Of a DNA stretch of 64,000 nucleotides, positions 36,256 to 46,221 are shown in pieces; the first letter of the stretch is position 1; every line of letters begins with the position of its first letter. The position numbers and the translations under genes were made by a program. Under the pieces are notes generated by a model, which worked only from the letters and a program-made list of their open reading frames with translations, was not told where the DNA came from and did not search any database. Source of the stretch: a bacterium (GTDB lineage Bacteria; BMS3Abin14); contig CP070719.1 in the NCBI GenBank assembly GCA_020350725.1, positions 1,812,182 to 1,876,181 of the forward strand, written 5' to 3'.

Positions 36256-36401
36256 CCTCCGTCCCATCTGTAAAAAAGGAGTGTTCAAGTCCATCCCCGG
36301 TTCCGGATACCGTGGTCCCGGCCTCTCCGAAAGACGGCCAGAACATTTCCGGCCCGGGAAGCGACTCCATGTGTTTTTTTTCATATTCCGCCGGGAAAAT
36401 A

Positions 36402-36422
36402 CCTTAATATTACTATTAAAGG
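36402..36422. promoter_or_regulatory. AT-rich inverted repeat upstream of the B12-radical SAM gene
   Basis: CCTTAATA and TATTAAAGG face each other around TTAC, 72 nt before the ATG at 36494. It is the only AT-rich patch in the 238-bp gap and may be an operator or part of a promoter. Confidence 0.3.
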
Positions 36423-36493
36423 GTGTTGCGGCCCTCTTTGCCGTATTGTCCACAGATGTTCCCTTGGAGTCCTGAAAGCAGCAGGACGGGGGA

Positions 36494-38263
36494 ATGCCCA
36501 TGCGATCGGATCTGCTCCTCGTTCACGTCCCATCGGTCTTCGATTTCCGTGAGAGATTGACCCTCTACGGACCCATCTCGGACGTCATTCCCTCGACGCC
36601 GGTGTTCGAGATGTATCCCATCGGTTTCGCCACCATGTCCCACTATCTGGATCGCCTCGGCTTCAAGGTCAGGATCCTCAATCTGGCGGTAAAGATGCTC
36701 AGGGACCGCGATTTTGACCCCGAGTCCTATCTGAAGAAGTTCAAACCGGCCCTGTTCGGCCTCGATCTCCACTGGCTCACCCACATTCACGGCGTGGTCG
36801 AAGCAGCGAGGCTGCTCAAACGGCTCCACCCGGAGATCCCCATCGTACTCGGCGGGCTCACCGCCTCCTATTTCCACCGGGAGATCCTGGAGAGCTACCC
36901 CGAGATCGATTACGTGATCCGGGGCGACTGCGCCGAGGAGCCCGTCGCGAAACTCCTGTCCACCATCCGCTGGGGAGGGGATCCGGGTAACGTGCCGAAC
37001 CTCTCCTACCGGCGAGGTGAGGGCATTGTCGAGGGGGCCATCGAACTGGTGCCGGACTCCCTTGATGACTTTCCCCTTAACTACCGGCACATGATCCGTC
37101 AGGTCCATCATCACCGCGACCTGACCAGTTATTCCCCCTTCCGGAAATGGCTCTTCTACCCCATCACCGCTGTCCTGACCTGCAAGGGCTGCATTCACGA
37201 TTGCGTCACCTGCGGCGGGTCATTGTCCGCCATGAAGCGGGTCGTCAACCGTCACCGGATCGCGTTCAAGGACCCGAAGATCCTGGCGGGCGAGGTCTCC
37301 TCCATCATCAATTACCTCCGCGGTCCCATCTTCTTCGTCGGTGACTGCCTTCAGGGCGGGCCGGAACATTTCCAGGAGATGATGAAGGCTCTGAGACCCC
37401 TCAGGATCAAGAACGAGATCATGATGGAGTTCTTCTCCCCGCCCGGAAAGGAGGTCCTCAAGGAGATAGCGTCCACCTTCGAGCACTTCAACCTGGAGAT
37501 CTCCCCCGAGAGCCATGATGAGGAAGTGAGAAAAGCCTTCGGCCGCCCCTTCGACAACCGGTCCCTGGAGGGGTTCATCGAGGATGCCCGCTCGGTAGGC
37601 TGCCGGAGAATGGACCTGTTCTTCATGACCGGCCTGCCCCGCCAGGACTGCAGATCCGTCCTGGGCACGGTGGACTACTGCCGGAGCCTGATGCGGGAGT
37701 TCGGCTCAGGTATCCGTCTGGTTCCCTTCGTCTCGCCTCTCGCCCCCTTTGTCGATCCCGGCAGCGATGTCTTTGAAGAGCCCGGGAAGTACGGTTACCG
37801 GCTCCGGTTCCGTACCCTCGAGGAACACCGCCAGGCCATGCTGGCCCTTACGTGGGTGGATATGCTCAACTACGAGACACGCTGGATGGACCGGGAAACC
37901 ATCGCTGTCGCCACCTACGAGTCGGCCATCGGACTCTCCCTTCTCAAGAGCGAACACGGCCAACTCAGCAGGCGGGAGAGCGAGGCGGTGGTCGCCAGGG
38001 CCCGCGCCGAGATGGAGTTCATGACAAGCTGCCGAACTGAAGGTGCGGCGTCGCCGGATGGGGAGGAGAGAACCACCGCTTCGATGAAAAGGTACATGAG
38101 GCGGAACAGGGGAGCGTCGGTCTGCCGGAAGGAGGAGCTCAACATGCCGGTGAATCCCTTCCGTCTGCACCTCTTCAACCTCGCCCGTCTCCTTCTCACC
38201 GGCAGGGAGGACTCCTTTGACCAGAGACCGGCATCTCTGGACCCGGGACGGCAGACCGGCTGA
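36494..38263 (+). CDS. B12-binding domain/radical SAM protein
   Basis: A 589-residue protein. An N-terminal B12-binding Rossmann domain (about 1-165; IPIVLGGLTASYFHREI, DYVIRGDCAEEP) precedes the radical SAM core with C233, C237 and C240 in GCIHDCVTCGG. I believe it belongs to the Ta0216-type group (TIGR04190); its reaction is unknown. The tail (about 500-589) is Arg-rich and less conserved-looking. Placing a corrinoid-dependent enzyme directly after the B12 uptake operon makes sense of the location. ATG 36494 has GGGGGA upstream. Confidence 0.85.
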   Translation: MPMRSDLLLVHVPSVFDFRERLTLYGPISDVIPSTPVFEMYPIGFATMSHYLDRLGFKVRILNLAVKMLRDRDFDPESYLKKFKPALFGLDLHWLTHIHGVVEAARLLKRLHPEIPIVLGGLTASYFHREILESYPEIDYVIRGDCAEEPVAKLLSTIRWGGDPGNVPNLSYRRGEGIVEGAIELVPDSLDDFPLNYRHMIRQVHHHRDLTSYSPFRKWLFYPITAVLTCKGCIHDCVTCGGSLSAMKRVVNRHRIAFKDPKILAGEVSSIINYLRGPIFFVGDCLQGGPEHFQEMMKALRPLRIKNEIMMEFFSPPGKEVLKEIASTFEHFNLEISPESHDEEVRKAFGRPFDNRSLEGFIEDARSVGCRRMDLFFMTGLPRQDCRSVLGTVDYCRSLMREFGSGIRLVPFVSPLAPFVDPGSDVFEEPGKYGYRLRFRTLEEHRQAMLALTWVDMLNYETRWMDRETIAVATYESAIGLSLLKSEHGQLSRRESEAVVARARAEMEFMTSCRTEGAASPDGEERTTASMKRYMRRNRGASVCRKEELNMPVNPFRLHLFNLARLLLTGREDSFDQRPASLDPGRQTG

Positions 38264-38289
38264 TGGGGCGTTTGCGATCTGAATTGATT

Positions 38290-40380
38290 CTAATCGATTT
38301 CCTGGACGAATCGGACGATACGGCCTGAGTCGACCGTCAGAAGGTGGGGTCTCTGCACGATGTCCCCGTCTTCCTGCGTGGTCAGGAGACCTTCGGCGGC
38401 CTGGAAAGCCTCGAGCTTCAGGAGATACTCCCGCATGGAGGATCTGTCCCGCACCAGGCCCGACTCCACTCCCGTCCTGACGATCAGGGCCGCGTCATAG
38501 GCCTGGGCGGCAAGGGGCTGAGGATCCTCCCCGAAGGTCAGCCAGTAACTCTCGGCCAACTCCCAGGAGGCGCTGTTTTCCTTGTCGGGCAGGTAATTGC
38601 CCGTAAAGAGGGCCCCCTCCACATACTGTTCGCCAAGCTCCACAACCCAGGGGCTGTTCCAGCCGTCCGTCCCGAGAAGGGTCGGAGTCGTGACGTCGTA
38701 GAATGCCAGCTGAGGGGCCAGAAGGCCCACCGTCTGGAAGTCCGCCGGAATGAACAGGGCGTCGAAATCGACAATGGGCTCCAGCTCAACATCGACGCCG
38801 CTTTCCTTGAGGGCCTGCTGCTCCGGGGTCATCTTTCGGTCGAGGCCGACCATGGACCTGATCTGGGGGCCAAAATCGGTCTGGCCCGGCTGAAAACTCT
38901 CGATCGCGGTCACTTCGGCCCCCCGCCGGTCCAGCTCGTCCCAGAAGAGCTGGGTCATCTCCCGGCCGTAGGAGGTGTCGGGGTGGAGGAAGGCGAACTT
39001 CCTCATCATCAGCCTCCCGTAGGACATCTCCACCAGCATTTTTACCTGTTGGGCGTCGGTCAAGGCCCTGCGGAAGACGTTCTCACCCAGGGCGGGGATG
39101 GCTGGGTCCGGAGAAAGGGAGATGAGGGGAACGCCCCTTCCCTCGACGGCTTTCGCCGCCGACCGGGACGTCCTGGAGAAGAGGGGGCCTATGATGGTCA
39201 GGACCTGATGATCGTCGATGAGTTTTTGCACCGCCCGTTCGGCCATCACCGGATCGGCCCCGGAATCCTCGACGACGAGATGGAAACTGACGGGGGACCT
39301 CCGGGAGAGGGGATGTAGGAGCCCCAAGGCGGTCTGGATGCCCTGCAGGGCCTTCTCGCCATAGACTTGGTAAGGTCCGGACAGGGGAAGGACGGCCCCG
39401 ATGACGTTGCTCTTCACCAGGATCCTGTCACTGATGGCGGCATAGGCCTGCGACACCCTCTGCGGGGGGACCTGGTCGGGGTAATGGACGAGGATGTCCA
39501 TCAGCTCGACCAGGGCTTCCTGGAAAAGACCGTCCTGGATGAATCTCTCAAGGCGGACAACAGCCAGGAGTCCATAGGGCGGCATGCCGTCGGATCCGTC
39601 CAGCGCTCCGTCCAGATATCCCCGTTTGACCTGTTGCCCGATATCCTCGATGGTCGCGGCCGCCAGGACGCGGGTGTCCTCTGAAGCGGCTGCCCTGTAG
39701 CTCTCAACGGCGTCCCTGATCGATTCGAGGAAGTCCCTTTTCCCGAACCGGCACACAGCCCTTCTGTTTAAAACCTCGGAGCGTTCATCGGGCATTGGAT
39801 CCAGGGCCAGGACGGCGTCTCCGGCCTCGATGCAGTCCTGCCATTTTTCCCAGGAAAGGGAGACTTTCTGGAGTTCGAGGTAGGCTCTCTTGCGCAGCGG
39901 ACTCATGGGAAAACGGTCGAGCATCTTCCCGATGGTCAAGGAGGACTTCCGGTAATCCCCGAGGTGGAGGTGGATCCTCGCCTGCTCGAGCATGGCGTCA
40001 TCGGCATAGGCACTGTCAGGGTGCATCTTCAGGAACCCCTGAAGAATATCGAGGGCCTCCTCGGACCGCCCTTCCTGCCGGAAGACCCTGACGCCTTCCT
40101 GATATTTCAGGAGTTCCTCACGGTCCGCCTCTGCTGTGGGAACCGGTACTCCCTCGGGAGGGGGAGGCAACTCCGGAGGCCCCGGGATCCTCCTGGCGGC
40201 GACTTTCGGCTCGGCGGGGCGGGGCGGCTCAACCTCGGCGGACGGCGCGGTGGGGGCCAGGACGGGGGGCGCCGGCCCCGGTGTGGCGCAGGCTCCCAGG
40301 ATGAGGCTGAAACTCGCCAGTATTGCCAGGGTCGGGAGAGTGATGTATAAACTCCCATGCAGCCTGATTTTTTTCGCCAT
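38290..40380 (-). CDS. LpoA-like lipoprotein: TPR plus periplasmic-binding domain (penicillin-binding protein activator)
   Basis: A 696-residue lipoprotein: signal peptide ending LILGAC (Cys31), a Pro-rich linker (35-85), tetratricopeptide repeats (about 90-230; YQEGVRVFRQEGRSEEALDILQGF, in which units repeat), and a type I periplasmic-binding domain (about 325-690, IGAVLPLSGPYQVYGEKALQGI). The same order is found in E. coli LpoA, which activates PBP1A from the outer membrane, and in related ABC-type lipoproteins. ATG at 40380 is chosen because the upstream frame contains the promoter. There is no ribosome binding site before it. Confidence 0.85.
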   Translation of the reverse strand: MAKKIRLHGSLYITLPTLAILASFSLILGACATPGPAPPVLAPTAPSAEVEPPRPAEPKVAARRIPGPPELPPPPEGVPVPTAEADREELLKYQEGVRVFRQEGRSEEALDILQGFLKMHPDSAYADDAMLEQARIHLHLGDYRKSSLTIGKMLDRFPMSPLRKRAYLELQKVSLSWEKWQDCIEAGDAVLALDPMPDERSEVLNRRAVCRFGKRDFLESIRDAVESYRAAASEDTRVLAAATIEDIGQQVKRGYLDGALDGSDGMPPYGLLAVVRLERFIQDGLFQEALVELMDILVHYPDQVPPQRVSQAYAAISDRILVKSNVIGAVLPLSGPYQVYGEKALQGIQTALGLLHPLSRRSPVSFHLVVEDSGADPVMAERAVQKLIDDHQVLTIIGPLFSRTSRSAAKAVEGRGVPLISLSPDPAIPALGENVFRRALTDAQQVKMLVEMSYGRLMMRKFAFLHPDTSYGREMTQLFWDELDRRGAEVTAIESFQPGQTDFGPQIRSMVGLDRKMTPEQQALKESGVDVELEPIVDFDALFIPADFQTVGLLAPQLAFYDVTTPTLLGTDGWNSPWVVELGEQYVEGALFTGNYLPDKENSASWELAESYWLTFGEDPQPLAAQAYDAALIVRTGVESGLVRDRSSMREYLLKLEAFQAAEGLLTTQEDGDIVQRPHLLTVDSGRIVRFVQEID

Positions 40381-40387
40381 GGATCGA

Positions 40388-40417
40388 TTTATATGCGCAG
40401 TAAAACCCAAATGTCAA
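40388..40417 (-). promoter_or_regulatory. Promoter of the LpoA-like gene, predicting a leaderless mRNA
   Basis: On the minus strand TTGACA (40417-40412), 18-nt spacer, TATAAA (40393-40388). Only 7 nt separate the -10 element from the ATG, so transcription should start at or next to the A of the ATG. Confidence 0.65.
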
Positions 40418-40484
40418 TTGCCACCATTCAGAGAAACCGCGGCGTGGCGTGTCCATCGGGCCAGCTCCCGTCTGATATCACCGG

Positions 40485-41342
40485 ATGAGCAGGCGAATCT
40501 CCCGGCGCGGGACTCCAGCCTACGGGCAGCATTTTCTCCACGACGGAAATCTCCTCCGGACCATAGTCGATGCGGCTGAGCTGGATTCCGGAAGCCATGT
40601 CCTCGAGATCGGCGTCGGTACAGGAAACCTGACCCGGATCATCCTGGAAACGGGAGCTCAGGTGGTGGGGGTGGAAGTCGACCGATCCCTCGAGAGCCGG
40701 ATCGAGGACCAGTTCGGCACGAACCCATCCTTCCGCCTCGTTCGGGGAGACATCCTCAGGATCCCGTGGTCCGACCTTCTCCCCCGGGAGGACAAGGCCG
40801 TGGTCATGGGAAACCTCCCCTATGCCGTTTCCAGCCAGGTCCTGTTCAAGGTACTCCAGTGGCGGGAGAGGGTCGCTCGGGTCGTGTTTCTCGTCCAGTG
40901 GGAGGTCGGTGCCCGACTGGCAGCCGACAGGGGCGGCAAGGATTACGGTATCCTGTCGGTAGCCTGCCAGCTCTACGGAAAGCCGACGATCCTCCGGAAG
41001 ATCCCTCCGGGTGTCTTCACGCCCCCGCCTCGGGTGGATTCGGCCCTGGTGAGGTGGGATGTCCGGAGCAGCCCGATCACGCCCGTGGACGACCGCGATT
41101 TCACCATGGAAGTGATCAGGGCCGCTTTCGCCCAGAGGAGAAAGAAGCTGGTCAACAGCCTCGCTGCCAGGCTCAAGGACTGGGACAAGGATGCCCTCCA
41201 GAAGGTCTGCGGTGTGCTCGGTATACCCGAGAACACAAGAGCGGAACAGCTGTCGGTGGAGCAGTTCGCCCAGCTGGCCAATTCTCTGTTTCGTCACACG
41301 AAAGGGGAGAAGAGGGTAAAAAACGAGGAGGCGAGGGGATGA
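40485..41342 (+). CDS. rsmA: 16S rRNA dimethyladenosine transferase RsmA (KsgA)
   Basis: A 285-residue SAM enzyme that dimethylates A1518 and A1519 of 16S rRNA. YGQHFLHD (13-20), SAM motif LEIGVGTGNLT (40-50) and the catalytic MGNLPYAVSS are present. Divergent from the LpoA-like gene. The last 13 residues are Lys/Glu/Arg-rich and the following 90 bp (41340-41405) are CCCC/CTCACC runs, again the phrase type. No clear Shine-Dalgarno. Confidence 0.96.
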   Translation: MSRRISRRGTPAYGQHFLHDGNLLRTIVDAAELDSGSHVLEIGVGTGNLTRIILETGAQVVGVEVDRSLESRIEDQFGTNPSFRLVRGDILRIPWSDLLPREDKAVVMGNLPYAVSSQVLFKVLQWRERVARVVFLVQWEVGARLAADRGGKDYGILSVACQLYGKPTILRKIPPGVFTPPPRVDSALVRWDVRSSPITPVDDRDFTMEVIRAAFAQRRKKLVNSLAARLKDWDKDALQKVCGVLGIPENTRAEQLSVEQFAQLANSLFRHTKGEKRVKNEEARG

Positions 41343-41430
41343 TGATGTTCCCTTCTTTCCCCACTTTTCCCCCTCACCCTCTCACCCTGTCTCCCCTTGG
41401 CGCAGAGCTCAAGATACGGGAGGCGTCCTT

Positions 41431-43092
41431 GTGAGTTCGAAAGCCCTTCGCATTATCCCCCTCGGCGGCGTGGGAACCTTCGGGATGAACTGCACGGTCC
41501 TCGAATCCGGGAACAGCATGATCGTGGTGGACGCCGGTCTCAAAGTCCCGCAGGGCAACCTTCCCGGCGTGGACCTCATCCTTCCCGATTTCAGCTATGT
41601 CATCGACAATGCCCGACGCGTGGCCGGCATCTTCCTCACCCATGGACACGATGACCATATCGGCGGTCTTCCCTACCTCCTCCGCGAGGTCCAAGTGCCG
41701 GTTTACGGAACGGCCCTCACGCTCGCGCTGGTGAGGGAGAGGCTGGCTGCCGCAGCCAGGGACGGTGCACAGAACGATATCCTGATGCGGCAGATACTCT
41801 TCACGGAGAGTGTGAAATGCGGACCGTTCATCGTCGAAGCGGTCAGGGTCAGCCACAGCATCCCCGACGGGGCGGCGCTCATCATCCGCACTCCGGCGGG
41901 GACGGTTGTTCACTCGGGCGATTTCAAGATGGATCCGACGCCCCTGAACGGACATCTCACGGATGAGGACCGCCTCACCCGGGTCGGAGATGAGGGAGTC
42001 CTGTGCCTGCTCTGCGACAGCACCAACGCCGACAGGGCCGGAACGACTCCCTCGGAGAAAGACGTCTCGGAGGTTCTCGTGAGGATCATCGACGGGGCCC
42101 CGGGGAGGGTGTTCGTGGCCACCTTCGCCTCCCACATCCATCGCATCCAGTCCGTCCTCGACGCGGCCCACCGGGCCGGGCGAAAAGTGGTCCTGGAGGG
42201 ACGCCGCATGATCGCCAATTGCGAGCTGGCCGCCGCAATGGGATACCTCCGGTACCCTCCCGGCACCCTTGCCTCAGCAGACAGGATCGAGGGTACCGAT
42301 GGGAAGGTCGTCTTCCTGGTAACCGGCACTCAGGGGGAGCCCATGTCGGCCTTGAGCCGGATCGTGAAAGGTGAACACCCGCTCGTTGGGGTCAGGAGGG
42401 GAGACACGGTGATCTTCTCATCCAGGATCATCCCCGGCAACGAGCTGACCACCGGCCAGATGATCGACGAACTCTACAGGAGAGGGGCCGAGGTTTACTA
42501 TCAGGACCCGCCCAGGGTCCACGCCTCGGGGCACGGAAGCGCCGAGGAGATCTTGAGGATGATCCGGGCGGTGCGGCCTCGGATTTTCATCCCCATCCAC
42601 GGGGACTACAGGCAGATGGCCGCCTGCTCCCGGCTGGGCAGGGAGGCGGGTATAGCCGAGGGATGCGCCTTCCTGATGGAGGCCGGGCATGTCCTGGAAC
42701 TCCGCCCCGAAGGAGCGGGCCTGGCCGATCCAGTCAATGCCGGCCAGATATTGGTGGACGGTGACCTCATGACGGCTGTGGGGGGATCCCTTCTCAAGGA
42801 TCGCCGCAGGCTCGCCCGTGAAGGGGTCGTCCTGGTGGCTGTCTCGCTACCAAGGGACGGCGAGAGGGCGGCTTTCGAACCGGATGTGCACAGCGTCGGA
42901 GTTGCCCCCGACTTGATCAGCCCGGAACTGGACGCCGAGGCCGCCAGGACCGTTACCGTCCTCCTTTCAGACCGGGATGGCTCCTCCTCCCTCGAGGAAC
43001 TCAAGGAGAATATCCGGCTGGCAGCACGTTCTGTCTATCGGAAGGCCATCCAGAAGAGGCCCCATGTCGTTGTGGTAGCCCTCGAGGAGTGA
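41431..43092 (+). CDS. rnj: Ribonuclease J
   Basis: A 553-residue metallo-beta-lactamase/beta-CASP nuclease with 5'-exo and endonuclease activity in RNA decay. HGHDDH (71-76) binds the zinc ions, then SGDFKMD, beta-CASP motifs (TFASHIHR, GTQGEPMSAL) and IPIHGDYRQM. The C-terminal domain is of normal size. GTG 41431 has GGGAGGCG 7 nt upstream. Confidence 0.95.
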   Translation: MSSKALRIIPLGGVGTFGMNCTVLESGNSMIVVDAGLKVPQGNLPGVDLILPDFSYVIDNARRVAGIFLTHGHDDHIGGLPYLLREVQVPVYGTALTLALVRERLAAAARDGAQNDILMRQILFTESVKCGPFIVEAVRVSHSIPDGAALIIRTPAGTVVHSGDFKMDPTPLNGHLTDEDRLTRVGDEGVLCLLCDSTNADRAGTTPSEKDVSEVLVRIIDGAPGRVFVATFASHIHRIQSVLDAAHRAGRKVVLEGRRMIANCELAAAMGYLRYPPGTLASADRIEGTDGKVVFLVTGTQGEPMSALSRIVKGEHPLVGVRRGDTVIFSSRIIPGNELTTGQMIDELYRRGAEVYYQDPPRVHASGHGSAEEILRMIRAVRPRIFIPIHGDYRQMAACSRLGREAGIAEGCAFLMEAGHVLELRPEGAGLADPVNAGQILVDGDLMTAVGGSLLKDRRRLAREGVVLVAVSLPRDGERAAFEPDVHSVGVAPDLISPELDAEAARTVTVLLSDRDGSSSLEELKENIRLAARSVYRKAIQKRPHVVVVALEE

Positions 43093-43161
43093 CGATCGGC
43101 CCCTCCGCACCCATCCGGATGAGACCGCGCCGACAGCCGCCAGAATAGGGATCAGTATCAG

Positions 43162-43941
43162 ATGAATGACGTGATCAATGCATTTCTGCTGGGAGTCCTT
43201 CAGGGCCTTACCGAATTTTTACCCGTCTCCAGTTCCGGCCATCTGGTCATCGTTCGCTCCCTCATGCCGGAATTCGTCGCCCCACCGGAGATATTCGACG
43301 TTCTCCTTCACGGAGGCACCCTGATCGCTCTGGGCGTCTATTTCAAAAGGGATCTTGCCGGGATAACTTCGGATATAGTCCATCGACAGCGTAGAGGTCT
43401 CCACCTTCCCCTGATGCTTTTCGTTGCCAGCATTCCTGTCGGTGTGGTGGGATTTTTCTGGGCAGATACCGTCACACCTCTCTTTTCCTCTCCCAGGGTG
43501 GCCTCTTTTGGCCTGATCGGAACGAGTGTTTTGTTGGCCTCTGCAGCCCGCTTCGGGAGAGGTGAGAGGACGATGGGGCAGATGCAACTTTGGCAGGCAT
43601 TTGCGGTTGGCTGTTTTCAGGCATTTGCAGTTATACCTGGTGTCTCGAGATCCGGGGCTACGATTTCACTGGCCCTAATTCTGGGCTTTTCGGGCACGGA
43701 ATCCGCACGCTTTTCCTTTCTCCTCTCCATCCCCGCCATACTGGGAATTGTCGCCGTCAGGGTTGCCGGGCTGGGGGGATCGGGGATGATCGGAATATAT
43801 CTTGTGGGAGCGATAGCTGCAGCCGTATCGGGCTGGCTGTCGATCGCTCTTCTCATGCGGGTTCTCCTCAAGAGAAGGCTCCTTCCATTTACCCTTTACT
43901 GTTTCGCTCTCGGTTCCTTTTCCCTGGTGTTTCTGGTATGA
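43162..43941 (+). CDS. uppP: Undecaprenyl-diphosphate phosphatase UppP (BacA)
   Basis: A 259-residue membrane enzyme that recycles undecaprenyl pyrophosphate to the monophosphate needed by MraY. GLTEFLPVSSSGHL (16-29) and PGVSRSGATI are the two catalytic motifs. About eight helices. Some 70 bp after RNase J and 72 bp before ftsK. Confidence 0.96.
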   Translation: MNDVINAFLLGVLQGLTEFLPVSSSGHLVIVRSLMPEFVAPPEIFDVLLHGGTLIALGVYFKRDLAGITSDIVHRQRRGLHLPLMLFVASIPVGVVGFFWADTVTPLFSSPRVASFGLIGTSVLLASAARFGRGERTMGQMQLWQAFAVGCFQAFAVIPGVSRSGATISLALILGFSGTESARFSFLLSIPAILGIVAVRVAGLGGSGMIGIYLVGAIAAAVSGWLSIALLMRVLLKRRLLPFTLYCFALGSFSLVFLV

Positions 43942-44013
43942 GAGGATAAGTCCAAAGGGCCATTCGTTATGTTTTTGTGCTCAAGATGCCGCCAGTAACG
44001 CTTTCGGCTTCCC

Positions 44014-46221
44014 ATGAAGCGCATGGCTTATGGAAACCAAGCTGAATCTATGGCTAAAGACAAGGAAAAAGTCAGCCCCACTGCCGTTTCCCGATGGCGG
44101 GAGGTCGTTGGAGTCCTGCTCACCGCTGTGGGCGTCTTCCTCCTCGTATCCCTGGTGTCCTTCCACCCCCAGGACGTGTCCCTCAACAGCACCGGCGTTT
44201 CCGGCGAAGGCGTCAGGAACATGGGCGGCGTCGTCGGGGCCCATCTTGCCGATATCATCATCCAGCTCCTCGGCCTGTCCGGATTTCTGATCCCCGTCCT
44301 CTTCCTTTTCCTGGGGGTCTCGCGTTTCTTCGCCAGACAATGGGGGGGTTGGTTTTTGAGGGTCTTGGGAGGCCTCTTTTTCCTTCTCTCCCTGTGCGTA
44401 ATCCTCCAGTTGAGGATCGGGAATGCTCCCTTGCTGGGGGAATCGGCAAGGGACGCCGGAGGATTCATCGGCAGGCTGGCAGCCGAAGCCCTGGTAAGCT
44501 TCCTGGCGGTTCCGGGGGCTACTATCACCGCCCTCGCCGTTCTCCTGGCTTCCATGGTGCTGATCACGAGCCTGTCCCTGAAGACGCTGGCGGCGGCGGT
44601 CGCGGGAAGCTTCATGTGGACGGGAAGGCTTTTCGTCATCCGCAAGGAGCGTTTCAGAAGGCACAAGGCGGTCACCAAAGCCAAGGAGGTCGAGAAGAAG
44701 ATCAAGCCCAGGGTGGTCAAAGGAGGGAGACCTGCCGTCCCGGGCGATGAATCAGTCGAGCCTGTTCAGGAGGAGTTTGAAAGCCTGCCGAGGCCCAAGG
44801 GGCGATTCTCTCTCCCCCCCCTGCGGCTCCTCGATCCACAGGATCACCGCCCGGGTGGGATCAGTGAGGAGGAGTATGTCGCCCAGTCCGGTATCCTCGA
44901 GCGAAAGCTCAGGGAGTACGGGGTCGATGGTATCGTCAAGGCGGTCAATCCAGGTCCGGTCATCACGGTCTTCGAGTACGAGCCCGCTCCCGGTGTGAAG
45001 ATCAATCAGATCGTCAACCTCACCGGCGATCTTTCCCTGGCTCTGGGAGGAAGATCCATCCGTGTCGTGCCCCACATCCCTGGAAAATCGGTGGTGGGTA
45101 TAGAGGTGCCGAACATGAATCCCGAAACGGTCAGCCTGAGGGAGATCCTGTCTTCGGCAGAGTTCAAGAGATCCAAAGGGACCCTCAAGTTGGCCCTGGG
45201 CAAGGATACATCCGGTTTGCCCCTCGTCACCGACCTCGACTCCATGCCCCATCTCCTGATCGCCGGGGCAACCGGGCAGGGCAAAAGCGTGGCCATCAAC
45301 TCCATAATCCTCAGTCTGATCACCAATCTCGTTCCCGACGAGGTGCGCTTCCTGATGATCGACCCCAAGATGCTCGAGCTGTCTCCCTACGAGGGCATTC
45401 CATACCTCCTGTCGCCGGTGGTCATGGAGCCCAAGAAGGCGGCGTCGGCCCTGAGGTGGGCAGTGGCGGAGATGGAGAGACGGAATCAGCTCCTGGCTTT
45501 CCAACAGGTTCGCGATATCACCGGCTATAACCGGAAAATGGCCAAACTCGACCATCACCCTGAAGGCGATGATCCCCATATCCCCCACATCGTGGTGATC
45601 ATCGACGAGCTTGCGGACCTCATGATGGCGACATCACGTGAGGTCGAGGAATGCATCGCGCGCCTGGGCCAGATGGCCCGTGCGGCCGGTATCCACCTTG
45701 TCATTGCAACCCAGAGACCCTCGGTCGACATCATTTCCGGCAACATCAAGACGAACATAACCAGCAGGATCGCCTTCAAAGTCTTCGACAAGGCCAACTC
45801 CAGGGTCATTCTCGATGAGAACGGTGCCGAGCAGCTCCTCGGGAGGGGCGACTTTCTCTTTATCCGCCCGGGTATGCCCCGCATGGTCCGAGGTCACGGT
45901 TCCATGGTGACCGATGAGGAGGTCGCCAGGGTGGTAACCTTCCTCAAGGATCAGGGGGAGCCCGAATACAGGGATGATCTGTTCGAATATGACGCCCCTT
46001 CCCACACTCGAGATGAAGAAGAGGAGGACGAGAAATACGGAGAGGTTCTGGACTTCGTCTTCCGGAAAGGATACGCATCCGCCTCCATGATCCAGAGAAA
46101 CTTCAAAGTGGGCTACAATCGCGCCGCCAGGATGGTGGAGAGAATGGAGACCGAAGGGATCGTTGGCCCCCCCGACGGGGCCAGGCCAAGGCCCGTCCTC
46201 AAGAGAGTCGACCTCGAATGA
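44014..46221 (+). CDS. ftsK: DNA translocase FtsK/SpoIIIE
   Basis: A 735-residue septal DNA pump. Four N-terminal membrane spans (about 27-200), a short linker, then the motor: Walker A GATGQGKSV (about 416-424), Walker B VIIDELADLMM, and ATQRPSVDIISGNIKTNI, with the gamma winged-helix domain at the C-terminus (VLDFVFRKGYASASMIQRNFKVGYNRAARMVE in parts). The usual P-loop is GTTGSGKS; the Gln here is unusual but keeps the GKS. No good ribosome binding site for ATG 44014; ATG 44026 or 44050 may be the start. ATGA overlap with lolA. Confidence 0.95.
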   Translation: MKRMAYGNQAESMAKDKEKVSPTAVSRWREVVGVLLTAVGVFLLVSLVSFHPQDVSLNSTGVSGEGVRNMGGVVGAHLADIIIQLLGLSGFLIPVLFLFLGVSRFFARQWGGWFLRVLGGLFFLLSLCVILQLRIGNAPLLGESARDAGGFIGRLAAEALVSFLAVPGATITALAVLLASMVLITSLSLKTLAAAVAGSFMWTGRLFVIRKERFRRHKAVTKAKEVEKKIKPRVVKGGRPAVPGDESVEPVQEEFESLPRPKGRFSLPPLRLLDPQDHRPGGISEEEYVAQSGILERKLREYGVDGIVKAVNPGPVITVFEYEPAPGVKINQIVNLTGDLSLALGGRSIRVVPHIPGKSVVGIEVPNMNPETVSLREILSSAEFKRSKGTLKLALGKDTSGLPLVTDLDSMPHLLIAGATGQGKSVAINSIILSLITNLVPDEVRFLMIDPKMLELSPYEGIPYLLSPVVMEPKKAASALRWAVAEMERRNQLLAFQQVRDITGYNRKMAKLDHHPEGDDPHIPHIVVIIDELADLMMATSREVEECIARLGQMARAAGIHLVIATQRPSVDIISGNIKTNITSRIAFKVFDKANSRVILDENGAEQLLGRGDFLFIRPGMPRMVRGHGSMVTDEEVARVVTFLKDQGEPEYRDDLFEYDAPSHTRDEEEEDEKYGEVLDFVFRKGYASASMIQRNFKVGYNRAARMVERMETEGIVGPPDGARPRPVLKRVDLE

